Shown: positions 17,889 through 26,935, counted from the stretch's first letter. The stretch: 64,000 nt of DNA from Propioniciclava sp. MC1595 (GCF_017569205.1 NZ_CP071870.1:3162001-3226000), one strand, 5' to 3'. Notes: generated by a model from the sequence alone, not told the origin. A program made the numbers and translations.

Positions 17889-19166
17889 TCAGCGGTCGGC
17901 CAGGCGGAAGCGGTGGAAGCGGGGGTAGAGCAGGGCGACCACCGCGATCCCCACGAGCACGAGGACGCCCCCGCCCGCGGTCGCCACGGCCGGGCCGACG
18001 ACCTCGGCCGCGCCGCCGTGGAGGATGTCGGCGATGCGGGGCCCACCGGCGACCACGACGATGAACACGCCCTGCAGGCGCCCGCGGACGGCGTCGTCGG
18101 TGGCGCCGAGCAGCAGCGACTGCCGGAAGGCCGCCGAGGACATGTCGGCCGCGCCGCCCACGACAAGCATGGCGACGGCCAGCCCGAGCATGGCCCCGGT
18201 GGCGAGCGGGGCGAACCAGACCGCGACCCCCATCACGGTCATCGCGACGCCCCACACGGCGATGGCCCACATGATCGCCAGCCCCTCGCGCCTCACCCGC
18301 GACACCCAGCCGCTCAGCACGCCCCCGAGCACCGCGCCGGCCGGGATGCCCGCGAACAGCAGCGCGAAGGCGAGCCCACCCTCGGCGGGTCCGCCGAACG
18401 CCTCGTGCGCCAGCTGCGGGAACAGCGCGCGCGGCATGCCGAACACCATGGCGATGATGTCGACGACGAAGCTCATCAGCAGGATCTTGTGGGCGCTGAG
18501 GTAGACCAGGCCGTCCCAGACCGCGCGCAGCCCGGGGCTGCCCTGCGGGTTGTCGACCGGCATTCGCGGGAGGCGGTAGACGGCGTACAGGGTGGCGAAC
18601 AGGGTGATCGTGTCGACGAGGTACAGCCACGCGTAGCCCAGCACCGGGATGAGCGCGCCACCGACGAGCGGGCCCGCGATCGCGCCGGCCGAGAACACGG
18701 TCATGTTCAGGGCGTTCGCCGCCGGGAGCTGCGCCACCGGCAACAACTTGGGCAGGACCGCCGTCCGGGTGGGCTGGTTGACCGCGAAGAACGCCTGCTG
18801 GAGGGCGAACAGGCCCAGCAGCACCCAGACGTTGTCCCAGCGCAGGAAGGCCTGCAACGCGAACAGTCCGGACGTGACGACCAGCCCGATCGTGGTGATC
18901 TCGAGCAGGGTGCGCCGGTCGAGGTGGTCGGCCAGGGCGCCGCCCCACAGGCCGAAGATGACCAGGGGGACCAGACCGAACAGGCCGGTCAGCCCGACCA
19001 TGCCGGACGAGCCCGTGATCGCGTAGATCTGGGCCGGCACCGCGACCACGGTGAGCTGGGCGCCGATGACCGTGATGATGTTCGCCGTCCACAGCCGCCG
19101 GAAGTCGGGCTGGCGCAGGGGTCGGGTGTCCGCGAGCACGCTGCGCAGCCCGGACCGGATTCCCAC
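17889..19166 (-). CDS. MFS transporter, EntS-like
   Basis: A membrane carrier of about 425 residues with twelve predicted segments, of the EntS/DHA3-like group of the major facilitator superfamily. The N-terminal RQPDFRRLWTANIITVIGAQL and the GGALADHLDRR motif-A loop are typical. Substrates range from siderophores to drugs and cannot be assigned here. The start is uncertain: GTG 19166 (VGIRSGLRSVLADTR) is chosen to match homologues, while GTG 19193 in the same frame would add nine residues. The glycerophosphodiesterase gene lies just upstream on the same strand. Confidence 0.85.
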   Translation of the reverse strand: MGIRSGLRSVLADTRPLRQPDFRRLWTANIITVIGAQLTVVAVPAQIYAITGSSGMVGLTGLFGLVPLVIFGLWGGALADHLDRRTLLEITTIGLVVTSGLFALQAFLRWDNVWVLLGLFALQQAFFAVNQPTRTAVLPKLLPVAQLPAANALNMTVFSAGAIAGPLVGGALIPVLGYAWLYLVDTITLFATLYAVYRLPRMPVDNPQGSPGLRAVWDGLVYLSAHKILLMSFVVDIIAMVFGMPRALFPQLAHEAFGGPAEGGLAFALLFAGIPAGAVLGGVLSGWVSRVRREGLAIMWAIAVWGVAMTVMGVAVWFAPLATGAMLGLAVAMLVVGGAADMSSAAFRQSLLLGATDDAVRGRLQGVFIVVVAGGPRIADILHGGAAEVVGPAVATAGGGVLVLVGIAVVALLYPRFHRFRLADR

Positions 19167-19205
19167 CCGGGCACCGTACCGCCGGGCGCGCACCCGGCCG
19201 GCGGG

Positions 19206-19922
19206 TCACCCGACCAGCGAACGCGCCACGTCGGGGTAGTTGGTGATCAGGGCGTCGATGCCGAGGCCCACCATCCGCTGGACGTCCTCGGGCTCGTTGA
19301 CGGTCCACACGTGGACGGCGAGGTCGTGCTCGTGGCTCTTCTCGACGATCTTGCGCCGGGTCGCGGCCAGCGACGGGTGCAGGGCGGTGGCCCCCAGGCG
19401 GGCGGCGTACTGCCACGGCTTCCACAGCGGTTCGGAGTACAGGGCGCCCAGCGGCAGCGCGCTGCCGAGCCCGACGAGGTGCCGCAGCGAGTAGTGGTTG
19501 AACGACGAGAGCACCACGCGGTGGGCCATGCCGTGGGCCTCCACGATCGCCAGCACCCGCTCCTCGAGCCCCTTGTAGGCCATGCGCGAGTTCTTGAGCT
19601 CGACGTTGACCATTGTCCCGGTGTCGCGGACGAGGTCGAACACCTCCCCCAGCGTCGGGATCCGCGTGCCCCCGTACTTCTCGTGGCCGTAGCTGGCGTC
19701 GAGCTTCCGCAGGTCCTCGAGGCTGTGGTCGGCGACCCACCCGTTGCCGTCGGTGGTGCGCTCGAGCGTCTCGTCGTGGATCACCACCACCTCGTCGTCG
19801 CGGGTCAGCTGCACGTCGAGTTCGAACCCGTCGGCCCCCTGCTCGAGGGCCAGCTCGAACGCCGGCAGCGTGTTCTCGGGTGCGTAACCGCTCGCGCCGC
19901 GGTGGGCCCACACAGACGTCAT
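19206..19922 (-). CDS. Glycerophosphodiester phosphodiesterase
   Basis: Hydrolyses glycerophosphodiesters to glycerol 3-phosphate and an alcohol. The 238-residue cytoplasmic product has the complete GDPD fingerprint: WAHRGASGYAPENTL at the N-terminus, FELDVQLTRDDEVVVIHD with the metal-binding Glu, Asp and His, VNVELK, and the closing VWTVNEPEDVQRMVGLGIDALITNYPD pattern. ATG 19922 gives the usual short N-terminus and no signal peptide. It could feed GlpD, encoded about 8 kb away. The MFS gene follows within about 40 bases. Confidence 0.93.
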   Translation of the reverse strand: MTSVWAHRGASGYAPENTLPAFELALEQGADGFELDVQLTRDDEVVVIHDETLERTTDGNGWVADHSLEDLRKLDASYGHEKYGGTRIPTLGEVFDLVRDTGTMVNVELKNSRMAYKGLEERVLAIVEAHGMAHRVVLSSFNHYSLRHLVGLGSALPLGALYSEPLWKPWQYAARLGATALHPSLAATRRKIVEKSHEHDLAVHVWTVNEPEDVQRMVGLGIDALITNYPDVARSLVG

Positions 19923-20052
19923 GGCCCCATGCTGGCACCGCCGGGTGAACGGGTGGGTGAACGTCCGCGGGTTCCCGGCCCCGGACGGCGGCTCTGAACA
20001 CTGAACGACCGGACACCCGGACGCCCCCTGCCCCGCGCCGTCCCCCACCGGC

Positions 20053-20058
20053 TAGTTT
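20053..20058 (+). promoter_or_regulatory. -10 hexamer, leaderless start of the DUF885 gene
   Basis: TAGTTT seven bases before the GTG at 20066, no Shine-Dalgarno sequence. Confidence 0.5.
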
Positions 20059-20065
20059 CTGGCAG

Positions 20066-21748
20066 GTGAGAGAAGCCACACCGATCGACGCCATCGCCGA
20101 GGAGTACACCCGCGCGGTGGTCGACCTGAGCCCCATGACCGCGACCAGCCTGGGCGTCCCGGGGCGCGACCACCTGCTCGACGACCTCTCCCCCGCCGGC
20201 ACGCAGGCCGGGGTCGACCTCGTCCGCGCCACGCTCGCGAAGCTGGACGCCGCGACCCCGGTCGACGCCACCGACGAGGTGACCCTGGCCGCGATGCGCG
20301 ACCGGCTCGGCCTGGAGCTGGAGTCCGCCGAGGCCGGTGACCACCGCCGCCAGCTGAACAACCTCGCCTCGCCGCTGCAGGCGCTGCGCGACGTCTTCGA
20401 CCTGATGCCGACCGACACCGCCGAGCAGTGGGCGAACATCGCCGGCCGTCTCGGCGCGATCCCCGCCGCGCTCGACGGCCACGTCGAGACCCTGCGCGAG
20501 GGCATCGCGACGCGCAACACCCCGGCCATCCGCCAGGTCGAGCTCGGCATCGCCGAGGCCACCGGTCTGGCCGACGCCGAGGCGTCCTTCTTCACGGCCT
20601 TCGCCGCGGGCGCGCGTCCCGACGGGTCGGCCCCCGACGGCGGCCTGGCCGACGACCTGGCCCGCGGTGCGGCGTCCGCGCGTGAGGCCTACGGGCGCCT
20701 GGCCGCCTTCCTGCGCGACGAGCTAGCCCCGGTCGCCCGCCCCGAGGACGCCGCCGGGCGCGAGTTCTACCAGCGCATGTCGCGGCAGTTCATCGGCGCC
20801 ACCATCGACCTCGACGAGACCTACGAGTGGGGCGTCGAGGAGCTGGCCCGCGTGACCGCCGAGCAGGAGGCCCTGGCCCGCGAGATCGCCGGGCCCGGGG
20901 CGTCCGTCGCCGACGCCGTGGCCGCGCTCGACGGGGACCCGGCCCGCCAGCTGCACGGCACCGACGCCCTCAAGGCGTGGATGCAGGAGACCTCCGACGC
21001 CGCTATCGCGGCGCTGGACGGGGTGCACTTCGACATCCCCGAGCCGCTGCACCGGCTCGAGTGCATGATCGCCCCCACCCAGAACGGGGCGATCTACTAC
21101 ACCGGCCCCACCGACGACTTCAGCCGGCCCGGCCGGATGTGGTGGAGCGTCCCGCAGGGCGTGACCGGCTTCACCACGTGGCGGGAGAAGACGACCGTCT
21201 ACCACGAGGGCGTCCCGGGCCACCACCTGCAGGTCGGCCAGGCCGTGCACAACGCCGCCGAGCTGAACTGGTGGCGGCGCCAGCTGTGCTGGCTGTCGGG
21301 CCACGGCGAGGGCTGGGCCCTCTACGCCGAGCGCCTGATGGAGGAGTTCGGGTTCCTCACCGAGCCCGGCGACCGCTTCGGCATGCTCGACTCGCAGCGC
21401 CTGCGCGCGACGCGCGTCGTGCTCGACCTGGGCGTGCACCTCGGGAAGCCCGCCTTCGACCGCTACGGCGGCGGCACCTGGGACGCCGACAAGGCGTGGC
21501 AGCTCATGAAGGACAACGTCAACATGGACGACGGGTTCCTGCGCTTCGAGCTGAACCGCTACCTCGGGTGGCCCGGCCAGGCGCCGAGCTACAAGGTGGG
21601 CCAGCGCATCTGGGAGCAGATCCGGGCGGACGCCGCGGCTGCGGCCCAGGCGCGCGGCGAGGAGTTCTCGCTCAAGGACTTCCACACCCGCGCGCTCAAC
21701 CTGGGCTCGCTGCCGCTCGACGTGCTGCGGGACGCCCTGGTCGGCTGA
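20066..21748 (+). CDS. DUF885 family peptidase-like protein
   Basis: A 560-residue protein of the DUF885 family, gluzincin-like predicted metallopeptidases. The zinc-site candidate HEGVPGHHLQ lies near residue 383, followed by HGEGWALYAERLMEE, whose Glu residues would complete the site. There is no signal peptide, so it is probably cytoplasmic. Substrates are unknown for actinobacterial members; peptide or amino-acyl cleavage is inferred from fold only. A GTG start fits the leaderless promoter just before it. Downstream lie only gene remnants. Confidence 0.85.
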   Translation: MREATPIDAIAEEYTRAVVDLSPMTATSLGVPGRDHLLDDLSPAGTQAGVDLVRATLAKLDAATPVDATDEVTLAAMRDRLGLELESAEAGDHRRQLNNLASPLQALRDVFDLMPTDTAEQWANIAGRLGAIPAALDGHVETLREGIATRNTPAIRQVELGIAEATGLADAEASFFTAFAAGARPDGSAPDGGLADDLARGAASAREAYGRLAAFLRDELAPVARPEDAAGREFYQRMSRQFIGATIDLDETYEWGVEELARVTAEQEALAREIAGPGASVADAVAALDGDPARQLHGTDALKAWMQETSDAAIAALDGVHFDIPEPLHRLECMIAPTQNGAIYYTGPTDDFSRPGRMWWSVPQGVTGFTTWREKTTVYHEGVPGHHLQVGQAVHNAAELNWWRRQLCWLSGHGEGWALYAERLMEEFGFLTEPGDRFGMLDSQRLRATRVVLDLGVHLGKPAFDRYGGGTWDADKAWQLMKDNVNMDDGFLRFELNRYLGWPGQAPSYKVGQRIWEQIRADAAAAAQARGEEFSLKDFHTRALNLGSLPLDVLRDALVG

Positions 21749-21964
21749 GCCTGCGGCCGCGGGGGGCGGGCGCCGGGGCGCGATCGGCATCCCGCGCGTG
21801 CTGAACATGTACGAGAACTACCCGCTGCGACCGCCCTGCTCGATGGCTTCGCGCGCTGACGGATTGTCGCTGATCCGGTTCCCGTTGTTCGGGTGGCCCC
21901 AGAAACCTCAGTGCGACTGATGAGTTGAACCCGCCATCAAATTCTGGAACCGGGCAGGCGACCA
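21749..21964 (+). pseudogene. Remnant of a 2-hydroxyacyl-CoA dehydratase/activase-type gene and unassigned debris
   Basis: At 21783-21827 the plus strand encodes IGIPRVLNMYENYPL, which matches the strongly conserved IGIPRVLNMYENYPF stretch of 2-hydroxyacyl-CoA dehydratase and activase-related proteins. The frame has no start and no similarity on either side, so this is a fragment of about 15 codons. The following 130 bases (21828-21960) are less GC-rich than the surroundings and have no gene I recognise. Together this looks like the scar of one or more deletions. Confidence 0.5.
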
Positions 21965-22335
21965 TCACGCCCCGGGCCCTTGGCACGGGGGGCAGTAGAA
22001 CAGCGTGCGCGCCTGGGGTGCGGCGCCGATCACCATGCCCCCGACCACGACGGCCAGCACCGGGGAGGGCAGCGTGCGGGCGAGCCAGGCGCCGGGAAGA
22101 TGCCGACGATCACCGGCAGCATGAGCAGGACGCTGTGCGGACCTCGGCGTCAACACACCTGGGCCAGCACCAGCGCGGAGGCGAAGATGCCGAACACCTG
22201 CAGCAACTGCACGCCCGTCAGCGGGCCCAGCACCGCCACCAGGAGGGGCGCCGACACCAGCGCGAACCCCATCCCGGTGAGGCGCTGCGTGGCGGCACCG
22301 AGGAGGACGGCCCCGGCGAGCAGGGCGAGGGTCAC
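21965..22335 (-). pseudogene. Broken TauE/SafE permease gene ending in a zinc-finger tail of another gene
   Basis: The minus strand begins like a TauE/SafE permease: GTG 22335 overlaps the mshB-like stop (GTGA), then LLGAATQRLTGMGFALVSAP. A TGA at 22150-22152 interrupts the frame, which then continues LLMLPVIVGIFP until a one-base loss near 22092-22096 shifts it to PGAWLARTLPSPVLAVVVGG. After only about 110 of the usual 250 residues it ends in RTLFYCPPCQ, which looks like the C-terminal zinc finger of an Fpg/Nei DNA glycosylase. At least two lesions plus a chimeric end make function unlikely. Confidence 0.7.
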
Positions 22336-23066
22336 GGCGTCCGCAGGGTGAACCGGGTCAGGATCGGCTGGCGCTGACCGCCCACGTGCACGACGTCGGC
22401 GCCGTCGACGGTGAGCTGGCTGGCGTAGTGGCGCAGGGCCTCCTGCAGCAGCGGCAGGTGCTGCGGGGTGTCGAGCGCGTCGTCGGGGTCGGCGACCGAG
22501 GCCACCTCCCGGAACGGCACGCCCACCTCGGACGCCGCCGCCCGGCTCGGCGCATGCAGGGCCACGTGGTCGGGGTGCCCGTACCCGCCGTGGGCGTCGT
22601 AGCTGACGATCGCGTCGGCCCCGAACGCGCGGGCGTACGCGGCGATGTCGGCGGCCACCTCGGCCGGGTCCGCGGAGGTCAGGGAGTCGGGGCCCGCGGC
22701 GTCCCCGGGGCCGGCGACCGTCTCGGTCTCGTCGAGCCAGGCCATCCCCGAGTCGGTGTAGCGGCGGGGAGGCAGACCGGCGGCGCGGGCGTCCGGACCG
22801 CCGAGGAAGGCGTGGTGCCGCACACCGAGCGTGGCGCAGGCGGCGGCGACCTCGCCCTCGCGGTGGGCGGTGAGCTCGGGCGTCCCGGCGAGGTGGGCCA
22901 GCGGGCCGTCGACGACCTCGCCCTGCTCGCCGCGGGTGGCGGTCAGGACGGCCACCTCGACGCCGCGGGCGGCGAGCTCGGCGATCAGCCCGCCCGTGGC
23001 GAGGGTCTCGTCGTCGGGGTGGGCGTGCACGAACAGCACCCGCGAGCGGTCGAACAGGTCGGTCAT
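22332..23066 (-). CDS. PIG-L family deacetylase, MshB-like
   Basis: A 244-residue zinc deacetylase of the LmbE/PIG-L family. It has the N-terminal metal motif AHPDDETLATGG, a central Asp, and HGGYGHPDHVALH supplying the second metal His. In actinobacteria this profile covers MshB (deacetylates GlcNAc-inositol in mycothiol synthesis) and the amidase Mca. The size and motif favour an MshB-like role, but it is shorter than characterised MshB (about 300), so I leave the symbol empty. The -10 TAGGGT before the ATG uses the TAG stop of the P450 gene. Confidence 0.82.
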   Translation of the reverse strand: MTDLFDRSRVLFVHAHPDDETLATGGLIAELAARGVEVAVLTATRGEQGEVVDGPLAHLAGTPELTAHREGEVAAACATLGVRHHAFLGGPDARAAGLPPRRYTDSGMAWLDETETVAGPGDAAGPDSLTSADPAEVAADIAAYARAFGADAIVSYDAHGGYGHPDHVALHAPSRAAASEVGVPFREVASVADPDDALDTPQHLPLLQEALRHYASQLTVDGADVVHVGGQRQPILTRFTLRTP

Positions 23067-23073
23067 GCGGCCC

Positions 23074-23079
23074 ACCCTA
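23074..23079 (-). promoter_or_regulatory. -10 hexamer overlapping the P450 stop codon
   Basis: TAGGGT on the minus strand, seven bases before the deacetylase ATG; its TAG is the stop codon of the P450 gene. Confidence 0.5.
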
Positions 23080-24408
23080 GGTGCGTTCGCGGATCCGCAT
23101 CGGCAGGCCGCCGGCCGGGCTGAGGGTGCCCTCCATGGTCCACGTCGGCTGGGCGCCGGCCATCCGCGGGGCGAACCGTCGGGCCAGCACGGCGAGCAGC
23201 AGGTGCGACTCCAGCAGCGAGAAGTGGTTGCCGATGCAGACCCGCTCGCCGGTGGCGAAGGGGTGGTAGGCCTGCGGGTGGCGCCCCTTCTCGGCCTCGG
23301 GGCTGAACCGGTCGGGGTCGAAGACCTCGGGGTCGTCCCAGAAGTCGGGGTGGCGGTGGGTCCAGTAGGGCGCCAGCATGACCGGCGTGCCCTCGGACAC
23401 GGCGAAGCCGTTGACGGTGGCCTCGGCCACGGCGTCCCGCACGTAGAAGGGGGCGGCCGGCCACAGCCGCAGCACCTCCTTGACCACCTGGAGGCTGTAC
23501 GGCAGGGAGCGCAGGTCGTCGACGGTGGGCATCCGGTCGCCGAGGACGCCGTCGAGCTCAGCATGCAGCCGCGCGGCGACGCGGGGGTTCGCGGCGAGCG
23601 CCGCCCAGGCGGCCGCCATGGTGCGCGCCGTGGTCTCGTGGCCGGCGAAGAACATCGTGATCGACTCGTCGCGCAGCAGCGACTCGCTCATGGGGGCGCC
23701 GTCGTCGTCGCGGGCATCCATCAGCCTGGTCAGTAGGTCGTTCGGGGTGGTGCCGCTGGCCCGGCGCTCGGCGATGAGGCCGGCGATGTAACCGCGCACC
23801 TCGTCGCGGGCGTGCTCGTAGGCGCGTTGGGAGGGGGTCGGCAGCCAGTCGGGCAGGTGCGGGCCCATCCGCCGGGTGGTGTACCCGATCATCGTCTCGA
23901 CGTGGCCCTTCAGGCGCACGATGTCGGCGTCCGCCGCCGTGCTGAACAGCGCGCGCAGGATGATCGAGGCGGTCAGCTCCATCATCTCCTCGCCCATGTC
24001 GACGACCTGGCCGGACGCCGCGAGCCCGGCCCAGCGGTCCACGACCCGGTCGGCGTCGTCGAGGATGATCTGCGCGTAGGCGAGCACCCCCTTGGGCGTG
24101 AAGAACGGGGCCATGAGCTTGCGCTGGCGCTTCCAGAGCTCGCCGGTGCTGGCGATGAGGCCCTCACCGGTGAGGTAGCGCCGCACGCCGTCGTAGCTGG
24201 CGCGCTTGTCGAAGCTGCGCCGCTGCGTCAGCTGCACGTCGCGGACGCTGTCGGGGTGGACGGCCACCACCATGTCCCCGACGCCCAGCCTGAGGGCGAA
24301 GGTGTCCCCGTGGGTGCGCCAGAGCCGACCCGTCTCGGCGAGGAAACCCCGTCGGGCGATGCCCCCCAGCGCCGCGATCGGGTGCGGTCCCGGAATCGTG
24401 GTGCTCAT
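23077..24408 (-). CDS. Cytochrome P450
   Basis: A 443-residue haem monooxygenase. The I-helix oxygen-activation motif AGHETT, the K-helix ExxR (EVLR) and the haem-binding FATGERVCIGNHF with the axial Cys near residue 391 are all present. The sequence (WKRQRKLMAPFF near the N-terminus) resembles the CYP102/CYP4-like soluble group that often acts on fatty acids or terpenes, but substrate cannot be assigned. No ferredoxin or reductase gene is nearby, so electron partners must be elsewhere. The ATG is six bases after TACCAT, a leaderless start. Confidence 0.93.
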   Translation of the reverse strand: MSTTIPGPHPIAALGGIARRGFLAETGRLWRTHGDTFALRLGVGDMVVAVHPDSVRDVQLTQRRSFDKRASYDGVRRYLTGEGLIASTGELWKRQRKLMAPFFTPKGVLAYAQIILDDADRVVDRWAGLAASGQVVDMGEEMMELTASIILRALFSTAADADIVRLKGHVETMIGYTTRRMGPHLPDWLPTPSQRAYEHARDEVRGYIAGLIAERRASGTTPNDLLTRLMDARDDDGAPMSESLLRDESITMFFAGHETTARTMAAAWAALAANPRVAARLHAELDGVLGDRMPTVDDLRSLPYSLQVVKEVLRLWPAAPFYVRDAVAEATVNGFAVSEGTPVMLAPYWTHRHPDFWDDPEVFDPDRFSPEAEKGRHPQAYHPFATGERVCIGNHFSLLESHLLLAVLARRFAPRMAGAQPTWTMEGTLSPAGGLPMRIRERT

Positions 24409-24414
24409 GACCCG

Positions 24415-24420
24415 ATGGTA
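24415..24420 (-). promoter_or_regulatory. -10 hexamer, leaderless start of the P450 gene
   Basis: TACCAT on the minus strand, six bases before the P450 ATG, just after the end of the gntR gene. Confidence 0.5.
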
Positions 24421-24424
24421 GGCG

Positions 24425-24790
24425 TCAGGTGGCCGGCAGCCCACCGATCGCGTCCCGGACCAGGCGCACGGCGTCCGCATCGGCCACCCCCAGCGCACGC
24501 AGGCGTCGCACGTAGTCGTGGGCCAGTCGGACGCCCTCGGTCCGGGTCTGGGGGCTCGTGGGCGTGATGAAGGAGCCGTGCCTACCGCGGGTCTCGATGA
24601 CCCCGGACGCCTCGAGCTCGCGGTAGGCCCGGGCCACGGTGGAGGGGGCGAGACCGAGCTCCGCGGCGAGGTGGCGGACGGTCGGCAGGCGGTGGCTGGC
24701 CGGGAGGGCGCCGGTGGCGCGGAGCTCGGTGAGTTGCTCCTTGACCTGCTCGAACGGCGGCGTGGGCAGGGACGGGTCAACGGTGAGCAT
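24425..24790 (-). CDS. GntR family regulator (YtrA-like)
   Basis: A 121-residue regulator with an N-terminal winged helix (PPFEQVKEQLTELRATGALP, RLPTVRHLAAELGLAPSTVARAYRELEASGVIETRGRHGSF) and only a short C-terminal helical tail, the YtrA-like layout. Such proteins usually repress their own operon with a neighbouring transporter or membrane protein. Its start lies 14 bases inside the end of the upstream membrane gene, so the two are co-transcribed. The TTGTGC repeats before that membrane gene are the likely operator. Confidence 0.87.
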   Translation of the reverse strand: MLTVDPSLPTPPFEQVKEQLTELRATGALPASHRLPTVRHLAAELGLAPSTVARAYRELEASGVIETRGRHGSFITPTSPQTRTEGVRLAHDYVRRLRALGVADADAVRLVRDAIGGLPAT

Positions 24791-25640
24791 CGACCTGCTC
24801 CTCCTGACCGGCCACCGCGAAGACCGCGCGGTGCCGGCGCTGGGCCACCACCTGGGAGACCCACGGCATGGCGAACGCGAGCAGCGGCAGGGGCCACGCC
24901 CACCACGGCACGGGACCGTCGGGGTCGAGGAACGAGCGCGGGAACCACACGGCCGCCAGGGCGAGGTACGGGCCGAGGGAGACCAGCTGGGCCACGTCGC
25001 GCGAGCGACGGAAGGCGTTCCAGCGCAGGTCGGACGGCTCGTGCGCGACCTGGGGCCGGCGGACGAGCCAGGCCGCGGCGGCGAGGCCGGCTGCCGTGGC
25101 GACCAGGCCACCGGTGAGGAGTGGGGTGGCGCTGGGACCCATCAGGGCGTGGACGTCGCGCCACGCGAGCACGATGGCGGCAACGGGGATGGCTCCGATG
25201 AGGGCCAACCACCAGGCCGGGAGGTGGTGGCTGAGCCGACCCGGTGTGAGGGTGGACAGCCGGGGGCGTCCGTCGGCCCGCTCGCGCAGCGCCTCTCCCC
25301 CGGCCAGCACGACCCGGATCGCGAGCTGGGCGACCAGCACGATCGCGAAGGGAAGCAGGACGCCGATGGGACGCCTCGCCCAGCCCAGGTCGGCGAGCCA
25401 CGGTAGGCAGGCGACCAGGACGACGAGCGCCGCCAGCACGCTGGTCCGCCGGAGGCGGAACTCGCGGTCGATCACGTCGAACGACGGGTCACCCTCGCTC
25501 GCTGTCTGGACCCCGGCGCCCTTGCGCCACTCGCGCGCGATCCCCGGCAGCGCCCACCTGGCCGGGCGCAGGTCGGGGGCCAGGTGGACCGCGACGAACA
25601 GGGACGCGAACGCGACCACCCACACCGCGTCGTCGCCCAT
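24777..25640 (-). CDS. Polytopic membrane protein in a GntR operon (DUF1648-like)
   Basis: A 287-residue protein with about seven hydrophobic segments and a basic linker (FDVIDREFRLRRTS). I recognise no firm family; the RLSTLTPGRLSHHLPAWW segment recalls DUF1648-like proteins linked to GntR regulators. A clear Shine-Dalgarno sequence (GAGGAG, six bases before) sets ATG 25640. It overlaps gntR by 14 bases and is the first gene of the operon. TTGTGC repeats 20 to 56 bases upstream of the start suggest tight control by the GntR protein. Confidence 0.72.
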   Translation of the reverse strand: MGDDAVWVVAFASLFVAVHLAPDLRPARWALPGIAREWRKGAGVQTASEGDPSFDVIDREFRLRRTSVLAALVVLVACLPWLADLGWARRPIGVLLPFAIVLVAQLAIRVVLAGGEALRERADGRPRLSTLTPGRLSHHLPAWWLALIGAIPVAAIVLAWRDVHALMGPSATPLLTGGLVATAAGLAAAAWLVRRPQVAHEPSDLRWNAFRRSRDVAQLVSLGPYLALAAVWFPRSFLDPDGPVPWWAWPLPLLAFAMPWVSQVVAQRRHRAVFAVAGQEEQVDAHR

Positions 25641-25659
25641 GGCCGCTCCTCGCCCACGT

Positions 25660-25696
25660 TTTGTGCTGATCGTTGTACTGATTGTGCCAGCACAAA
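25660..25696 (-). promoter_or_regulatory. Candidate GntR operator with repeated TTGTnC units
   Basis: TTTGTGCTG at 25660-25668 is inverted as CAGCACAAA at 25688-25696. Inside are a direct repeat (TTGTGCTGAT 25661-25670, TTGTACTGAT 25673-25682) and a 14-bp palindrome TTGTGCCAGCACAA (25682-25695). The cluster stands just upstream of the membrane protein-gntR operon. Confidence 0.6.
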
Positions 25697-25749
25697 GCGT
25701 GTCCGCCAAGGGTCAGCCATGGGGCAGGGACCCGGACCCGCGGCGTCCG

Positions 25750-26922
25750 TCAGTCGTGACCGTAGAGGTCGCGCGTGTAGACCTTGTCGGCCACGTCGGC
25801 GAGTTCGGGGTGCATGCGGTTGGCGACGATCAGGTCGCAGCGGGACTTGAACTCGTCGAGGTCCTTGACGACCTCGGAGCGGAAGAACTCGTCGACCTCG
25901 AGCAGCGGCTCGTACAGCACGACGGGGATGCCCTTGGCCTTGATGCGCTTCATGATCCCCTGGATGGAGGACTCCCGGAAGTTGTCCGACCCCGCCTTCA
26001 TCGCGAGGCGGTGGATGCCGACGACCTTGGGGTTGCGCTTGATGATGTCGAAGGCGATGAAGTCCTTGCGGGTCGAGTTCGAGTCGACCACCGCGCGGAT
26101 CAGGTTCTGCGGCACGAACCGGTAGTTGGCCAGGAGCTGTTGGGTGTCCTTGGGCAGGCAGTAGCCGCCGTACCCGAACGACGGGTTGTTGTAGTGCGTG
26201 CCGATGCGCGGGTCGAGGCCGACGCCCTCGACGATCTGGCGGGTGTCGAGCCCGTGCTGCACGGCGTAGGTGTCGAGCTCGTTGAAGTAGGCCACGCGCA
26301 GGGCCAGGTAGGTGTTGGAGAACAGCTTGATGGCCTCGGCCTCGGACGCCCCGGTGAAGAGCACGGGGACGTCCGGGTCGAGCGACCCCTCGACCAGCAG
26401 GCCGGCGAAGCGCTCGGCGTCCGGGCCCGGGTCGGCGACGATGATGCGGCTGGGGTGCAGGTTGTCGTACAGCGCCCGGCCCTCGCGGAGGAACTCGGGG
26501 CTGAACAGGATGCGGCGGCCCGGGTGCTCCTCCCGCATGCGCTGGGTGAAGCCCACCGGGATCGTGGACTTGATGACGACGACGGCATCGGGGTTGGACC
26601 CGGCGGCCTTGATCACCGACTCGACGGTGGAGGTGTCGAAGTAGTCCAGCTCGGGGTCGTAGTTCGTCGGGGTGGCGATGATGACGAACTCCGCGCCCGC
26701 ATAGGCCTCGGCCGGGTCCGTCGTCGCGCGCAGGCTGAGCCCGCCGCGTCCGAGGAACTCGGAGATGTCGGGGTCCTCGATCGGGGAGCGGCCGTCGTTG
26801 ACCAGGGCGGCGCGCTCGGGGTCGATCTCGAGGGCGACGACGTCGTGGCGCTGGGCGAGCAGCACGGCCGAGGCCATGCCGACGTAACCGAGCCCGACGA
26901 CGGTGATGCGGGTGCGTTCCAT
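25750..26922 (-). CDS. ugd: UDP-glucose 6-dehydrogenase
   Basis: Oxidises UDP-glucose to UDP-glucuronate with two NAD+. The 390-residue product has the Rossmann motif [16 protein letters not shown] at the N-terminus, the linker helix region [23 protein letters not shown] and the catalytic Cys in [10 protein letters not shown] (near residue 255). It is the shorter streptococcal/HasB-like type. No glycan cluster surrounds it, so the pathway fed (capsule, teichuronic acid or sugar branching) is open. ATG 26922 is seven bases after TAATGT, another leaderless start. Confidence 0.93.
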   Translation of the reverse strand: MERTRITVVGLGYVGMASAVLLAQRHDVVALEIDPERAALVNDGRSPIEDPDISEFLGRGGLSLRATTDPAEAYAGAEFVIIATPTNYDPELDYFDTSTVESVIKAAGSNPDAVVVIKSTIPVGFTQRMREEHPGRRILFSPEFLREGRALYDNLHPSRIIVADPGPDAERFAGLLVEGSLDPDVPVLFTGASEAEAIKLFSNTYLALRVAYFNELDTYAVQHGLDTRQIVEGVGLDPRIGTHYNNPSFGYGGYCLPKDTQQLLANYRFVPQNLIRAVVDSNSTRKDFIAFDIIKRNPKVVGIHRLAMKAGSDNFRESSIQGIMKRIKAKGIPVVLYEPLLEVDEFFRSEVVKDLDEFKSRCDLIVANRMHPELADVADKVYTRDLYGHD

Positions 26923-26929
26923 GGTGTCC

Positions 26930-26935
26930 ACATTA
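26930..26935 (-). promoter_or_regulatory. -10 hexamer, leaderless start of ugd
   Basis: TAATGT on the minus strand, seven bases before the ugd ATG, without a Shine-Dalgarno sequence. Confidence 0.5.

Noticed and set aside
22332-25640. P450, deacetylase, GntR and membrane genes as a biosynthetic cluster
   Set aside because: No core synthase, ferredoxin or tailoring genes are present, and separate promoters precede the P450 and deacetylase genes.
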